A stretch of DNA of 24,205 bases from JAZSMS01 sp045536015 (GCA_045536015.1 JAZSMS010000094.1:1-24205); one strand, 5' to 3'. Positions 6,081 to 13,664 are shown, counted from the stretch's first letter. Notes: generated by a model from the sequence alone, not told the origin. Translations and numbers: made by a program.

Positions 6081-7440
6081 ATTGTTTGTTTTTGCTTCTA
6101 AAAGTAATAACAATAACAACAACCGCTATTAGAACTGCCGCGCCTACTCCGATAAAAACAGGAGTAAGATTTATCTTTTCTTCTATTTTTTCGGTTTTAT
6201 CGGTGCCACCAACTTCGCTTGTTGTCGGATTGTTTTCACCATTTGTTAGTTCGTTTGTCTTTTGCGGCTTATCTTGACCGCCGACGTTTTGATTATTATT
6301 TGCGTTTATCGAAATATCGGGTAATTCCTGACCGCCTTGGCTATCGTTTTGCTCGCTATCACCATTATTTGGAGTAATAATCGTTGTTGGCGTTGGTTCA
6401 GGCGTAACTATAGGGGTTGCAACGGGTGCTTTTGTAGGCACAGGTGTTTCGCTGCTACCGATAAAATAGGCGTTTTTAGAAATTTGCGGATAAACTAATT
6501 TGTTTGTAGAAACCTGTGTGAGCAAATTTTCTTCCTTATGATCTGCAAAAAACGCTTTTTGTCCGTTTGTACCTGCATTTTCAGAGCCGGAGAGAAAATA
6601 ATTATAAACCGCTTTATTTTGATCGTCCCACGTTGCGTCAACGGCATACCAAACTCCGTTTTCCATCTGAACGTAGTTCCACATATGGTCTTCGTAACCG
6701 CCTGTACCGTTACCTACGCCCGAAACGCATACACATGGGATCGAATAATAATCACACGCCATTTTAAATGCCGTAGCATAGCCTTGGCAAACTGCCTTAC
6801 CGCCAATAAACACTCCCGAAGCATCGTGCGCGGCAGTAGTTTCTAAATAAGTGGTATTTTGACAGATATAATCGTGTATTGCCTTTACCTGATCAAATCG
6901 TGAAGCACTTTTGCTTGTTATTGAAGCAATTTTTTGCATAATTAAAGGATAATCGCTTTGGTAATTATAATTCTCTTTTCCGACTTGAATCGTATAACTT
7001 AACGTAAACGTAACCTTTTGAGAATTTCCGTTTATCTTTACACCTACGCCGTGAGTTGTGCCCTCAACGTTAAACCAATAATATTCGGTATGATCAAGTA
7101 CAAACGCATCAAGCGCATTCTGAACGTATTTGGCGTATTTATCATCTTCATCAAAAAGGTCGTAAATCTTTTCGCTATTACTGCCATAGTCACCGTTTAA
7201 CGCAAAAAACTGCGAAGTAAGATCTTCCCTTTTTGTTGAAAGCGAAATACCTGTTACGGCGATTTCGTTAAAATTATCCTGTTTAAGTGCATTGTGTATA
7301 ACCTGATAAATTATCTTTTCGTCGCTGTTAAGCTGTTGCTTATAATACTCATACGCCGAAATATCTGTGTTTATCGAAAGTACCGTCAGCGGCAGAAGCA
7401 TACAAGCAACAACAATTAAAACTACAATTACTTTCTTCAT
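6079..7440 (-). CDS. Membrane-anchored surface protein with transglutaminase-like domain
   Basis: Probably an extracellular cysteine protease or transglutaminase-fold enzyme. The protein has 453 residues. A signal peptide (1-22) is followed by an N-terminal region of unknown fold (about 25-170). The transglutaminase-like core runs from about 180 to 285. Cys218 in KAVCQGYA, His252 in EDHMWNYV and Asp268 in YAVDATWDD form the expected Cys-His-Asp triad. A Pro/Thr linker (332-357) and an Asn/Gln/Gly-rich spacer (358-425) lead to a membrane helix (about 427-446) and a short basic tail. This layout fixes the enzyme to the outer face of the membrane and spans the wall. Start is ATG with GAAGG upstream. 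It begins 15 bases after galE, so co-transcription is likely. The substrate is unknown; homologous folds cut peptides or crosslink proteins. Confidence 0.88.
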   Translation of the reverse strand: MKKVIVVLIVVACMLLPLTVLSINTDISAYEYYKQQLNSDEKIIYQVIHNALKQDNFNEIAVTGISLSTKREDLTSQFFALNGDYGSNSEKIYDLFDEDDKYAKYVQNALDAFVLDHTEYYWFNVEGTTHGVGVKINGNSQKVTFTLSYTIQVGKENYNYQSDYPLIMQKIASITSKSASRFDQVKAIHDYICQNTTYLETTAAHDASGVFIGGKAVCQGYATAFKMACDYYSIPCVCVSGVGNGTGGYEDHMWNYVQMENGVWYAVDATWDDQNKAVYNYFLSGSENAGTNGQKAFFADHKEENLLTQVSTNKLVYPQISKNAYFIGSSETPVPTKAPVATPIVTPEPTPTTIITPNNGDSEQNDSQGGQELPDISINANNNQNVGGQDKPQKTNELTNGENNPTTSEVGGTDKTEKIEEKINLTPVFIGVGAAVLIAVVVIVITFRSKNKQ

Positions 7441-7455
7441 CGCTAAAAACCTTCT

Positions 7456-8451
7456 TTACATTTTTTTACTTGCAAAATTCCACGCATCGCGACACATATC
7501 ATCAATATTTAAGGTTGCCTTCCAGCCAAGAAGTTTTAATGCTTTAGACGCATCTGCATAGTTTTCTGCAACATCACCAGGGCGACGCGGACAAATTTTA
7601 ACGGGAATTTCTCGTCCGCTTGCTTTAGAATAAGCCTCTACTACCTGAAGCACGCTATAACCGTTTCCTGTGCCCAAGTTAACAGTAATAACACCCGTAT
7701 TTTTATCAAGATAATTAAGTGCAGCAACGTGACCTTTTGCAAGGTCAACAACGTGAATATAGTCGCGCACGCCCGTTCCATCAACTGTTTGATAATCGTC
7801 ACCAAATACATTTAAGTATGGAAGGTGACCGACTGCTACGCGACAAATATACGGCACAAGATTGTTGGGAATTCCGTTGGGATTTTCGCCAATCTCGCCA
7901 CTTTGATGCGCGCCGATAGGATTAAAATATCTCAAAAGCGCAATGCTCATATCCTTATCTGCTTTAGCAATATCATTGAAAATTTGCTCCTGCATTTGCT
8001 TTGTCCAGCCGTAAGGATTAGTTGCCGAGGTTGGCATATCCTCTGTAAGCGGAGGAATATTGTTTTCGCCGTACACAGTTGCCGAAGACGAAAAAACTAT
8101 CTTTTTGCAGTTAAAGTTTTTCATAACTCCAAGAAGCGTAAGCGTTCCGCTGATATTATTTGTATAATATTTAAGCGGAATTTCATTTGATTCGCCTACC
8201 GCTTTAAGCCCTGCAAAATGAATAACGGCATCAATTTTATGCTTTGTAAAAACCTCCGTTAAGCCTTTTTCATCCTGAATATCAACCTGATAAAAAAGCG
8301 GTCTTTTGCCCGTTATTTTTTTGATAGAATCAAGTACTTCAATTTTAGAATTGCTCAAATTATCAATTATTACTATTTCTTTACCTGCTTCAATAAGCTC
8401 TACGCACGTATGTGAACCGATAAAGCCTATTCCACCTGTAACTAAAATCAT
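7456..8451 (-). CDS. galE: UDP-glucose 4-epimerase
   Basis: Interconverts UDP-glucose and UDP-galactose (possibly also the N-acetyl forms), feeding surface polysaccharide synthesis. It is 331 residues from the ATG at 8451. GGAGG sits 8 bases before this ATG; a TTG five codons further upstream overlaps that site and is rejected. The NAD-binding motif TGGIGFIGSH is at 5-14. FSSSATVYG (about 120-128) holds the Ser/Thr of the catalytic set, and NPYGWTK holds Tyr147 and Lys151. GVRDYIHVVDLAKGH and the RPGDVAENYAD segment near the C-terminus are GalE signatures. It is cytoplasmic, of standard length, and transcribed from its own promoter after the rplL terminator, together with the surface protein gene downstream. 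Confidence 0.96.
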   Translation of the reverse strand: MILVTGGIGFIGSHTCVELIEAGKEIVIIDNLSNSKIEVLDSIKKITGKRPLFYQVDIQDEKGLTEVFTKHKIDAVIHFAGLKAVGESNEIPLKYYTNNISGTLTLLGVMKNFNCKKIVFSSSATVYGENNIPPLTEDMPTSATNPYGWTKQMQEQIFNDIAKADKDMSIALLRYFNPIGAHQSGEIGENPNGIPNNLVPYICRVAVGHLPYLNVFGDDYQTVDGTGVRDYIHVVDLAKGHVAALNYLDKNTGVITVNLGTGNGYSVLQVVEAYSKASGREIPVKICPRRPGDVAENYADASKALKLLGWKATLNIDDMCRDAWNFASKKM

Positions 8452-8481
8452 TTTAATTTCCTCCAAATTTCACTTTAGAAT

Positions 8482-8510
8482 ATTATAATACACTTAAAGT
8501 AAAAAATCAA
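8482..8510 (-). promoter_or_regulatory. Promoter of galE
   Basis: Minus strand TTGATT (8510-8505), a 17-base spacer, then perfect TATAAT (8487-8482). The expected start point is about 8475, giving a short 5' UTR before galE. Confidence 0.75.
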
Positions 8511-8592
8511 CAATAAAGAATATCCATTTTGTACACTCTTTACTGTTATAGTTAGTAGTTTTACAATTGTTTACGTTTATGGCAGAGCACAT

Positions 8593-8624
8593 AAAAAATA
8601 ATGACCACCCTGTTGGGTGGTCAT
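8593..8624 (-). terminator. Strong terminator after rplL
   Basis: A perfect 10-bp stem: ATGACCACCC (8601-8610) and GGGTGGTCAT (8615-8624) with a 4-base loop. On the minus strand it is followed by TATTTTTTAT. It ends the rplJ-rplL transcript before galE. Confidence 0.93.
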
Positions 8625-8643
8625 CGCTTTTTTGCAGTTTAAA

Positions 8644-9009
8644 TTACTTTAAAGTAACGGTTGCGCCTGCTTCTTCAAGCTTAGCCTTAAGAGCTTCAGC
8701 CTCGTCCTTAGCTGCGCCTTCCTTAATAGCCTTGGGAGCTGATTCAACAAGGTCCTTAGCGTCCTTAAGACCAAGACCAAGAGCTTCCTTAACAGCCTTG
8801 ATAACGTCAAGCTTCTTCTCACCGAAGGACTCAAGAACTACGTCGAACTCGGTCTTTTCTTCAGCTGCTGCGCCTGCTGCTGCGCCGCCTGCTACCATTA
8901 CGGGAGCTGCTGCCGAAACACCGAACTCCTCTTCAAGCATTGTTACTAATTCAGCGATCTCAAGAATAGTTTTTTCCTTGATTGCTGCTACGATTTCTGC
9001 ATTTGTCAT
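8644..9009 (-). CDS. rplL: 50S ribosomal protein L7/L12
   Basis: Stalk protein that recruits translation factors to the ribosome. The protein has 121 residues: an N-terminal dimerisation helix region (1-33), an Ala/Gly/Val-rich hinge (about 34-51, AAAPVMVAGGAAAGAAAE), and the compact C-terminal domain with KTEFDVVLESFGEKKLDVIKAVKE and GLKDAKDLVESAP. Length and order match the family. GGAGG precedes the ATG. It lies 28 bases after rplJ and shares its promoter and L10 leader control. Confidence 0.98.
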   Translation of the reverse strand: MTNAEIVAAIKEKTILEIAELVTMLEEEFGVSAAAPVMVAGGAAAGAAAEEKTEFDVVLESFGEKKLDVIKAVKEALGLGLKDAKDLVESAPKAIKEGAAKDEAEALKAKLEEAGATVTLK

Positions 9010-9037
9010 TTTTTTATTCCTCCAAAATTTTTAATAA

Positions 9038-9529
9038 TTAGGCTTCCATTTTTTCTTTGATTGCATTAAGTGCATAAGCAAGATTACGCACATTGCCCTG
9101 AAGAGTCCAGATAAGCTGAACGATAAGTGCATCTTTTCCGGGAAGCTTTGCAAGAGCTTCTTCCTCCTGAGCAGACATGAACTTGCCGTCCATGTAGCCA
9201 CACTTGATGGGGCATTTTTCGGCTTTTTTGCCGAACTCGTAAAGAATTTTTGCGGGTGCTACAACGTCGTCATTGCTGAATGCGAAAGCATTTGTACCTT
9301 CTAAGAAAGCGTCAAAGCCTTCGATATTAAGCTCTTTACAAGCACGTGCAACGAGAGTGTTTTTGTACACCTTGTACTCAACACCTGCTTCGCGGCAGCT
9401 TGCACGAAGTGCAGTTACCTCTTCTACTGTAATACCGGTATAGTCAACAACAACAAATGCTTTTGCGTTTGTTAACTTTTCTTTAATCTCGGCATAAGTA
9501 GCTAATTTAGTATTCTTATCGATTGCCAT
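9038..9529 (-). CDS. rplJ: 50S ribosomal protein L10
   Basis: Forms the base of the ribosomal stalk and binds L7/L12 dimers. It is 163 residues from the ATG at 9529 (MAIDKNTKLATYAEIKEKL). GGAGGTG lies 5 bases upstream, so an in-frame start eight codons earlier, which would overlap that site, is rejected. Family features include AFVVDYTGITVEEVTALRASCREAGVEYKVYKNTLVARAC and a C-terminal helix that binds L12. Expression is likely feedback-controlled by the L10(L12)4 complex through the leader upstream. Confidence 0.97.
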   Translation of the reverse strand: MAIDKNTKLATYAEIKEKLTNAKAFVVVDYTGITVEEVTALRASCREAGVEYKVYKNTLVARACKELNIEGFDAFLEGTNAFAFSNDDVVAPAKILYEFGKKAEKCPIKCGYMDGKFMSAQEEEALAKLPGKDALIVQLIWTLQGNVRNLAYALNAIKEKMEA

Positions 9530-9551
9530 TATTTCACCTCCGTAGTTATTC

Positions 9552-9660
9552 AAAAAAACAACCCCCGTACGACATTACGGGGGCAGAAAATATTATTTTC
9601 ATATCCTCGGCAGGAAATTAAGCCTTTTAAGGCACCTGCTGTCTTCGGCATACAGAGATT
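9552..9660 (-). ncRNA. L10 ribosomal protein leader with terminator
   Basis: An untranslated leader before rplJ that matches the known bacterial L10 leader. On the minus strand TGCCGAAGACAGCAGGTGCC and CCTGCCGAGGATAT enclose a helix GCCTT/AAGGC, with GCAGG/CCTGC beneath it. A strong hairpin follows, CCCCCGTA (9569-9562 region) with TACGGGGG (9576-9583 region), and a T-run read from 9558 to 9552. This arrangement fits transcription attenuation by L10-L12. The promoter upstream gives a leader of about 140 bases. Confidence 0.9.
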
Positions 9661-9676
9661 ATTTAATTGTAATAAG

Positions 9677-9705
9677 ATTATATTACTTAACTAAAAATCT
9701 GTCAA
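9677..9705 (-). promoter_or_regulatory. Consensus promoter for rplJ-rplL
   Basis: Perfect TTGACA (9705-9700) and TATAAT (9682-9677) with a 17-base spacer. The -35 box contains the TGA stop codon of rplA. No terminator separates rplA from it, so read-through may add to this transcript. Confidence 0.92.
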
Positions 9706-10397
9706 GCATTAAATTTTGCAGCGTTAACCTTGATACCGGGGCCCATTGTGGTTGACATAACAACCGACTTAAGATAGGTTCCCTTTGCAGCTGCGGGCTT
9801 TGCCTTAACAACTGCTTCCATTAAGGTTGAAATGTTTTCTGCAAGTTTTTCTGCACCAAAGCTTGCCTTACCAACGGGTACGTGAATAATGTTGGTCTTG
9901 TCAACACGATATTCAACCTTACCTGCTTTAATGTCGGCAACAGCCTTAGCAACGTCCATTGTAACGGTACCACTCTTGGGGTTGGGCATAAGTCCCTTAG
10001 GACCAAGCACCTTACCTAAACGGCCTAAAAGGCCCATCATATCGGGGGTTGCTACGATAACGTCATAATCAAACCAGTTTTCTGTCTGAATTTTTTGAAT
10101 CATTTCTTCTGCGCCAACAAAGTCAGCACCCGCTGCCTGTGCAGCATCAGCCTTATCACCCTTAGCAATAACTAAAACTCGGCTGGTCTTACCTGTTCCG
10201 TTAGGAAGAACAACAACGCCACGAACCTGCTGGTCAGCCTGACGCGAGTCAACGCCTAAACGAATTGAAAGTTCAACAGTCTCGTCAAACTTTGCCTTTG
10301 CAGTTTGAAGGCAAACCGAAATAGCCTCTTCGGGATCATATAATTTCTGCGAATCAAAAAGCTTTACGCTGTCTTGATATTTTTTTCCTCTTTTCAT
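9702..10397 (-). CDS. rplA: 50S ribosomal protein L1
   Basis: Binds 23S rRNA at the L1 stalk and moves deacylated tRNA out of the E site. In many bacteria it also represses its own operon by binding the mRNA. The protein has 231 residues, the normal length. Signatures: MKRGKKYQDSVKLFD at the start, RLGVDSRQADQQVRGVVVLPNGTGK, LGPKGLMPNPKSGTVT, and TMGPGIKVN near the end. AGGGAGGT precedes the ATG. It lies 15 bases after rplK. A candidate L1 site is present in the rplK leader. Confidence 0.98.
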   Translation of the reverse strand: MKRGKKYQDSVKLFDSQKLYDPEEAISVCLQTAKAKFDETVELSIRLGVDSRQADQQVRGVVVLPNGTGKTSRVLVIAKGDKADAAQAAGADFVGAEEMIQKIQTENWFDYDVIVATPDMMGLLGRLGKVLGPKGLMPNPKSGTVTMDVAKAVADIKAGKVEYRVDKTNIIHVPVGKASFGAEKLAENISTLMEAVVKAKPAAAKGTYLKSVVMSTTMGPGIKVNAAKFNA

Positions 10398-10412
10398 TAC
10401 AATACCTCCCTA

Positions 10413-10838
10413 TTAGTCCACAACGGTTACGCCCATGCTGCGAGCAGTACCTGCTACCATAGCCATAGCTGCCTCAACGCTTGCTGCGTTAAGGTCGGGC
10501 ATCTTAAGCTCGGCAATTTCTTTAACCTGAGCTTTAGTGATCTGAGCAACCTTTGTTTTGTTAGGAGCACCTGAACCGCTTTCAATCTTGCAAGCCTTTT
10601 TAATTAAAACTGCAGCCGGCGGAGTCTTGGTGATGAACGAATACGATCTGTCCTGATAAACAGTGATAACGCAAGGAATAATAAGACCTGCGTCCTTAGC
10701 CGTACGTTCGTTGAATTCTTTGCAGAAACCTGCGATGTTGATACCGTGAGGGCCGAGTACCGAACCTACCGGAGGAGCCGGAGTGGCTTTGCCCGCTGCG
10801 ATCTGCAGCTTAACGATACCTGTAATTTTTTTAGCCAT
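10413..10838 (-). CDS. rplK: 50S ribosomal protein L11
   Basis: Forms the GTPase-associated centre with 23S rRNA. The 141 residues match the family exactly. Signatures: KLQIAAGKATPAPPVGSVLGPHGINIAGFCKEFN (a proline-rich N-terminal domain), SFITKTPPAAVLIKKA, and a C-terminal RNA-binding domain ending MGVTVVD. AGGAGGTG lies before the ATG. It is the first gene after the L1-site-like leader. Confidence 0.98.
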   Translation of the reverse strand: MAKKITGIVKLQIAAGKATPAPPVGSVLGPHGINIAGFCKEFNERTAKDAGLIIPCVITVYQDRSYSFITKTPPAAVLIKKACKIESGSGAPNKTKVAQITKAQVKEIAELKMPDLNAASVEAAMAMVAGTARSMGVTVVD

Positions 10839-10863
10839 AATTACACCTCCTATAAAAGTGCAT

Positions 10864-10937
10864 GTGGTTATACGGATGCATTAAAAATTTTACATCCTCC
10901 CACCCCACCCGTCTAGCCTAACGGGCAGTATATTATA
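10864..10937 (-). promoter_or_regulatory. rplK leader with 23S-like L1 binding site
   Basis: On the minus strand GTGG (10903-10900), GA, then GGATG (10897-10893) face CATCC (10878-10874), GTATAA, then CCAC (10867-10864). Two helices are thus separated by a GA opposite an A-rich six-base strand. This follows the L1 site of 23S rRNA, where GGUGGGAGG pairs toward a distal CCACC with a similar lopsided internal loop. An extra hairpin, CCCGT/ACGGG (10925-10908), lies just upstream. TATAAT at 10937-10932 has no good -35, so an internal promoter is uncertain. Confidence 0.65.
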
Positions 10938-10956
10938 ACTCACGAACTAACGTGGA

Positions 10957-11484
10957 TTATACTTTTTTTACTTGAGTAAAATCAAGTTCAACCGTTGTTT
11001 CACGGTTAAATATGGTAACTAAAACGCGAACCTTCTGATGAGTAGTATCAACGTCCTGCACCAAGCCCTGAAAGCCTGAAAGTGCGCCCGCAATAATATC
11101 AACAAAATCACCTGCGGTAATATCAACGTTGATTCTAACGTTCTCGATACCCATACGGCGAACCTCTTCGTTTGAAAGCGGAACGGGATTGCCCGAACCT
11201 ACAAAACCAGTTACACCGCGTGTGTTACGAACGAGATACATCGTTTGCTTAGTAAGGATCATCTTGATCATTACATAGCCAGGAAAAAGCTTGCGCTGAA
11301 CGACCTTTCTCTTTTCGTTTTTAACTTCCATAACCTCTTCGATTGGAATTTTAACCTCAAAGATCTTATCCTGAAGCCCCATATTTGCAACCATTTTGGT
11401 TATGCTGTCAAGAACCTTATTTTCGTAACCCGAATAGGTATGTAAAACATACCATTTTCCTTCGTTTTCGGGAATATTGCTCAT
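10957..11484 (-). CDS. nusG: Transcription termination/antitermination factor NusG
   Basis: Binds RNA polymerase and affects pausing, Rho action and coupling to the ribosome. The protein has 175 residues. The NGN domain (about 8-115) contains KWYVLHTYSGYENKV and FPGYVMIKM, plus RNTRGVTGFVGSGNPVPL. The KOW domain (about 122-175) contains GDFVDIIAGALSGFQGLVQ. There are no inserts. It is 2 bases after secE, so translation is probably coupled. Confidence 0.98.
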   Translation of the reverse strand: MSNIPENEGKWYVLHTYSGYENKVLDSITKMVANMGLQDKIFEVKIPIEEVMEVKNEKRKVVQRKLFPGYVMIKMILTKQTMYLVRNTRGVTGFVGSGNPVPLSNEEVRRMGIENVRINVDITAGDFVDIIAGALSGFQGLVQDVDTTHQKVRVLVTIFNRETTVELDFTQVKKV

Positions 11485-11486
11485 AA

Positions 11487-11819
11487 TCAGCCTCCAATAT
11501 TAAACCAATCGATTATATATGCGGGAAGCTTGTCTGTGTTACTAATGAAGTCAATAAACTTAGTAACCGCAAATTCCATAACAAAAAGTAAAATAGCACT
11601 TACAAGCACAAAAACAAGAACGCAAACGGTATACGTGCGCAATTCTTCCTTGCTGGGCCAAGTTACTTTTTTAAGTTCTGATATCATTTCTGCAAAAGGA
11701 TTTTTCTTATCCTTTTTTGCCTTTTTGTTGGTTTTTTTAGCAGTCTTAGCGGTTTTAGCCGATTTAACCTCTGCCTTAACCTCTTCTACCTGTTCAACCT
11801 TTTCAATATTTTCCGACAT
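11487..11819 (-). CDS. secE: Preprotein translocase subunit SecE
   Basis: Membrane clamp of the SecYEG export channel. It is 110 residues from the ATG at 11819. An in-frame GTG three codons earlier overlaps the AAAGGTGTG Shine-Dalgarno and is rejected. A Lys/Glu-rich N-terminal tail (1-43) precedes the SecE core, ISELKKVTWPSKEELRTYTVCVLVF at about 50-74, with one membrane helix (about 66-92). The tail is longer than in the shortest Gram-positive SecE proteins. It sits in the standard rpmG-secE-nusG order. Confidence 0.96.
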   Translation of the reverse strand: MSENIEKVEQVEEVKAEVKSAKTAKTAKKTNKKAKKDKKNPFAEMISELKKVTWPSKEELRTYTVCVLVFVLVSAILLFVMEFAVTKFIDFISNTDKLPAYIIDWFNIGG

Positions 11820-11848
11820 TGTAATCACACCTTTAATAATATAAGGAA

Positions 11849-12010
11849 TTATTTAGTCTCTTTATGCAGTGTATGCTTTTTGCAGAATCTGCAATACTTC
11901 TGAAGTTCAATGCGTTCTGCATTATTTTTTTTGTTCTTCATTGTATCATAATTTCTGTTTTTGCATTCTGTGCATGCAAGAGTTATTTTTGCTCTCTGTC
12001 CTACTGCCAT
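11849..12010 (-). CDS. rpmG: 50S ribosomal protein L33
   Basis: A small ribosomal protein of 53 residues, starting MAVGQRAKITLACTECKNRN and ending in a Lys/His tail. Two CxxC pairs (CTEC at 13-16 and CRFC at 40-43) give the zinc-binding form of L33. GGGAGGTG is 6 bases before the ATG at 12010. It is the first gene of the rpmG-secE-nusG unit. L33 before secE is usual in Firmicutes. Confidence 0.97.
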   Translation of the reverse strand: MAVGQRAKITLACTECKNRNYDTMKNKKNNAERIELQKYCRFCKKHTLHKETK

Positions 12011-12060
12011 CTTAGGCACCTCCCAAAATAAAACAAACTACTCCAATGTTAAGCCATAAT

Positions 12061-12089
12061 AACTTACCACATTTTTTCAAGTCTGTCAA
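12061..12089 (-). promoter_or_regulatory. Promoter of rpmG-secE-nusG
   Basis: Minus strand TTGACA (12089-12084), a 17-base spacer ending in TGG, then TAAGTT (12066-12061). The -35 is perfect. The -10 is weak but has an extended TGn element. The start point would be near 12054. Confidence 0.6.
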
Positions 12090-12119
12090 ATACAATTTGC
12101 TATTTTTTGCTTATTTTTC

Positions 12120-13190
12120 TTATTTTTTCTTTTTAAGACGCGAAATTGTCTTTCTGGTCTTTTTAAGTATGCTTTCCGCAAGTGCAAAAAGCTTTTGCCA
12201 CATGGGTTTTATCGCAAGATCAAACTCACCTATCATCTCTGTTGCTTCGCCTGCAAAGCCCTTTTTAAACTTATACAAGCCGTAAATGGGGTTGTTTTCA
12301 TCCTCAATTATTCCCGGAACTCCTCGCAAATCGTAAACCGTGCATCCGCTTGCAAGGCTCCATCGTATCATTTCCCACTGAATAAGATAATTGGGCATAT
12401 AATTGCGGTACTTATTTCCCGAAGCGCCATATAGATAAAGACACTTATTACCGTAAAGACCTGCAAGCGTACCCGAAACACATTCCATATTTTGCTCATC
12501 CTCGCCCGCATAGGCTAAAAACAGTCTGCAATGCTCGCCAAGACAATCGTACATACGGTAAAAATAATTTATATCGCGTATAACAAAGCCGTCGCGCTCA
12601 CCTGTCGTTTGCATAAGCTCAAAGAATTTTGGAATATCCTCGCGCGTTCCAACCTTTACTTTTACGCCTTTTTTAATAGCTACCCTTATATTATAGCGGG
12701 TTTTATGATGAAAACCTTGCAAAAGCTCTTCTTCCGTTTTATTTTTAAGATCAACGCGCATTAAAAAACGTGCCTGAACGCCTTCAAGATTATAATAGTT
12801 GTTTTTAAGTTTGTAGCCAAGTTGCTTCATAATATCAGCATACTCAGTATCGCTTGCCAAAGTATCCGTATCGATTTTTAAGGTCATAGCGTTATACTTT
12901 TTTGCTATTTCCTTTGCGCCCTTAGTTAATCTTTCAAGCACGTCTTTATTATGTAAATCACAAATCGGACCGCGGGGTGCGTACATAAACGTGCAAGGAA
13001 ACATCGGTATTTTTCTGATTAAAATACTCATCGTTCCCTCAATTTTTCCGTCCTTGTCACGCACGATAACAAATTCGTTTATCCATGCCGATTTTACCTT
13101 ACCCCACTGTGCCGACTGCAAAATATGGCTACGCTCGTGATTTTTAGTAAACTCGGTATATTCCTTTAAAAGTTCATCCGTCATCAGCAT
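12120..13190 (-). CDS. FemX/FemAB-family peptidoglycan bridge aminoacyltransferase
   Basis: Likely adds an amino acid from aminoacyl-tRNA to the stem peptide of lipid II, starting an interpeptide bridge. The 356 residues form two GNAT-like lobes. Family signatures: HILQSAQWGKVK (about 22-33), FMYAPRGPICD, the YLYGASGNKYRNYMPNYLIQWEMIRWSLASG block (about 250-280), YDLRGVPG and GLYKFKKGF. It lacks the helical coiled-coil arm of FemA/FemB, so it resembles the smaller FemX form. It has an unusually basic C-terminus (Lys/Arg-rich last 20 residues). GAGAGG within the end of ybeY serves the ATG at 13190, 3 bases after ybeY. The amino acid added cannot be told from sequence. Confidence 0.88.
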   Translation of the reverse strand: MLMTDELLKEYTEFTKNHERSHILQSAQWGKVKSAWINEFVIVRDKDGKIEGTMSILIRKIPMFPCTFMYAPRGPICDLHNKDVLERLTKGAKEIAKKYNAMTLKIDTDTLASDTEYADIMKQLGYKLKNNYYNLEGVQARFLMRVDLKNKTEEELLQGFHHKTRYNIRVAIKKGVKVKVGTREDIPKFFELMQTTGERDGFVIRDINYFYRMYDCLGEHCRLFLAYAGEDEQNMECVSGTLAGLYGNKCLYLYGASGNKYRNYMPNYLIQWEMIRWSLASGCTVYDLRGVPGIIEDENNPIYGLYKFKKGFAGEATEMIGEFDLAIKPMWQKLFALAESILKKTRKTISRLKKKK

Positions 13191-13193
13191 AGT

Positions 13194-13664
13194 TTAATCC
13201 TCTCTCGTAAGCTTTAATTTAGTTAATATTTCTTCTTCGCGCGCACGCATTACCTTTTTATCGTCTTCTTCTATGTGGTCATATCCAAGCAGGTGCATAA
13301 CCGCATGAACGCAAAGGTAGGCACACTCTCGCTTTAAGCTATGACCGTATTCGTTTGCCTGTTCAGCGGCACGCTCAAGCGAAATTATTATATCCCCAAG
13401 CATAATGCAATTATTTTCGGGGTTTATAAACGGATCTTCTTCGCGATTCCAAAGCGGGAACGAAAGCACGTCCGTTGCCGAATCAACACCGCGGTATTCC
13501 TTGTTAAGCTGATGAATTTGCTCGTTATCGGTAATAGTTATGGCAAACTCAAAATCATTGTGCTTAAGCTCGTCAAACGCGGCATATTCGCTTACCGAAA
13601 TAAGCGTTTTAATTATTTCTTCACTTTGCGTGCTTTTGATTTCGTCTTGAATTTCTATGTTCAT
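13194..13664 (-). CDS. ybeY: Endoribonuclease YbeY (rRNA maturation)
   Basis: Metal-dependent RNase for 16S rRNA 3'-end maturation and ribosome quality control. The protein has 156 residues, the normal length. The zinc motif HAVMHLLGYDH (His, then His four residues on, then His six further) is near residues 119-129. NKEYRGVDSATDVLSFPL is the second family block. The start at 13664 overlaps the 3' end of pgpH by 44 bases. No later ATG would keep the N-terminal strand, so the overlap seems real. Confidence 0.96.
   Translation of the reverse strand: MNIEIQDEIKSTQSEEIIKTLISVSEYAAFDELKHNDFEFAITITDNEQIHQLNKEYRGVDSATDVLSFPLWNREEDPFINPENNCIMLGDIIISLERAAEQANEYGHSLKRECAYLCVHAVMHLLGYDHIEEDDKKVMRAREEEILTKLKLTRED

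Noticed and set aside
8567..9034. 155-codon plus-strand open frame over rplL
   Set aside because: Its Ala/Ser-rich composition is the mirror of the L7/L12 hinge; rplL is certain on the other strand.
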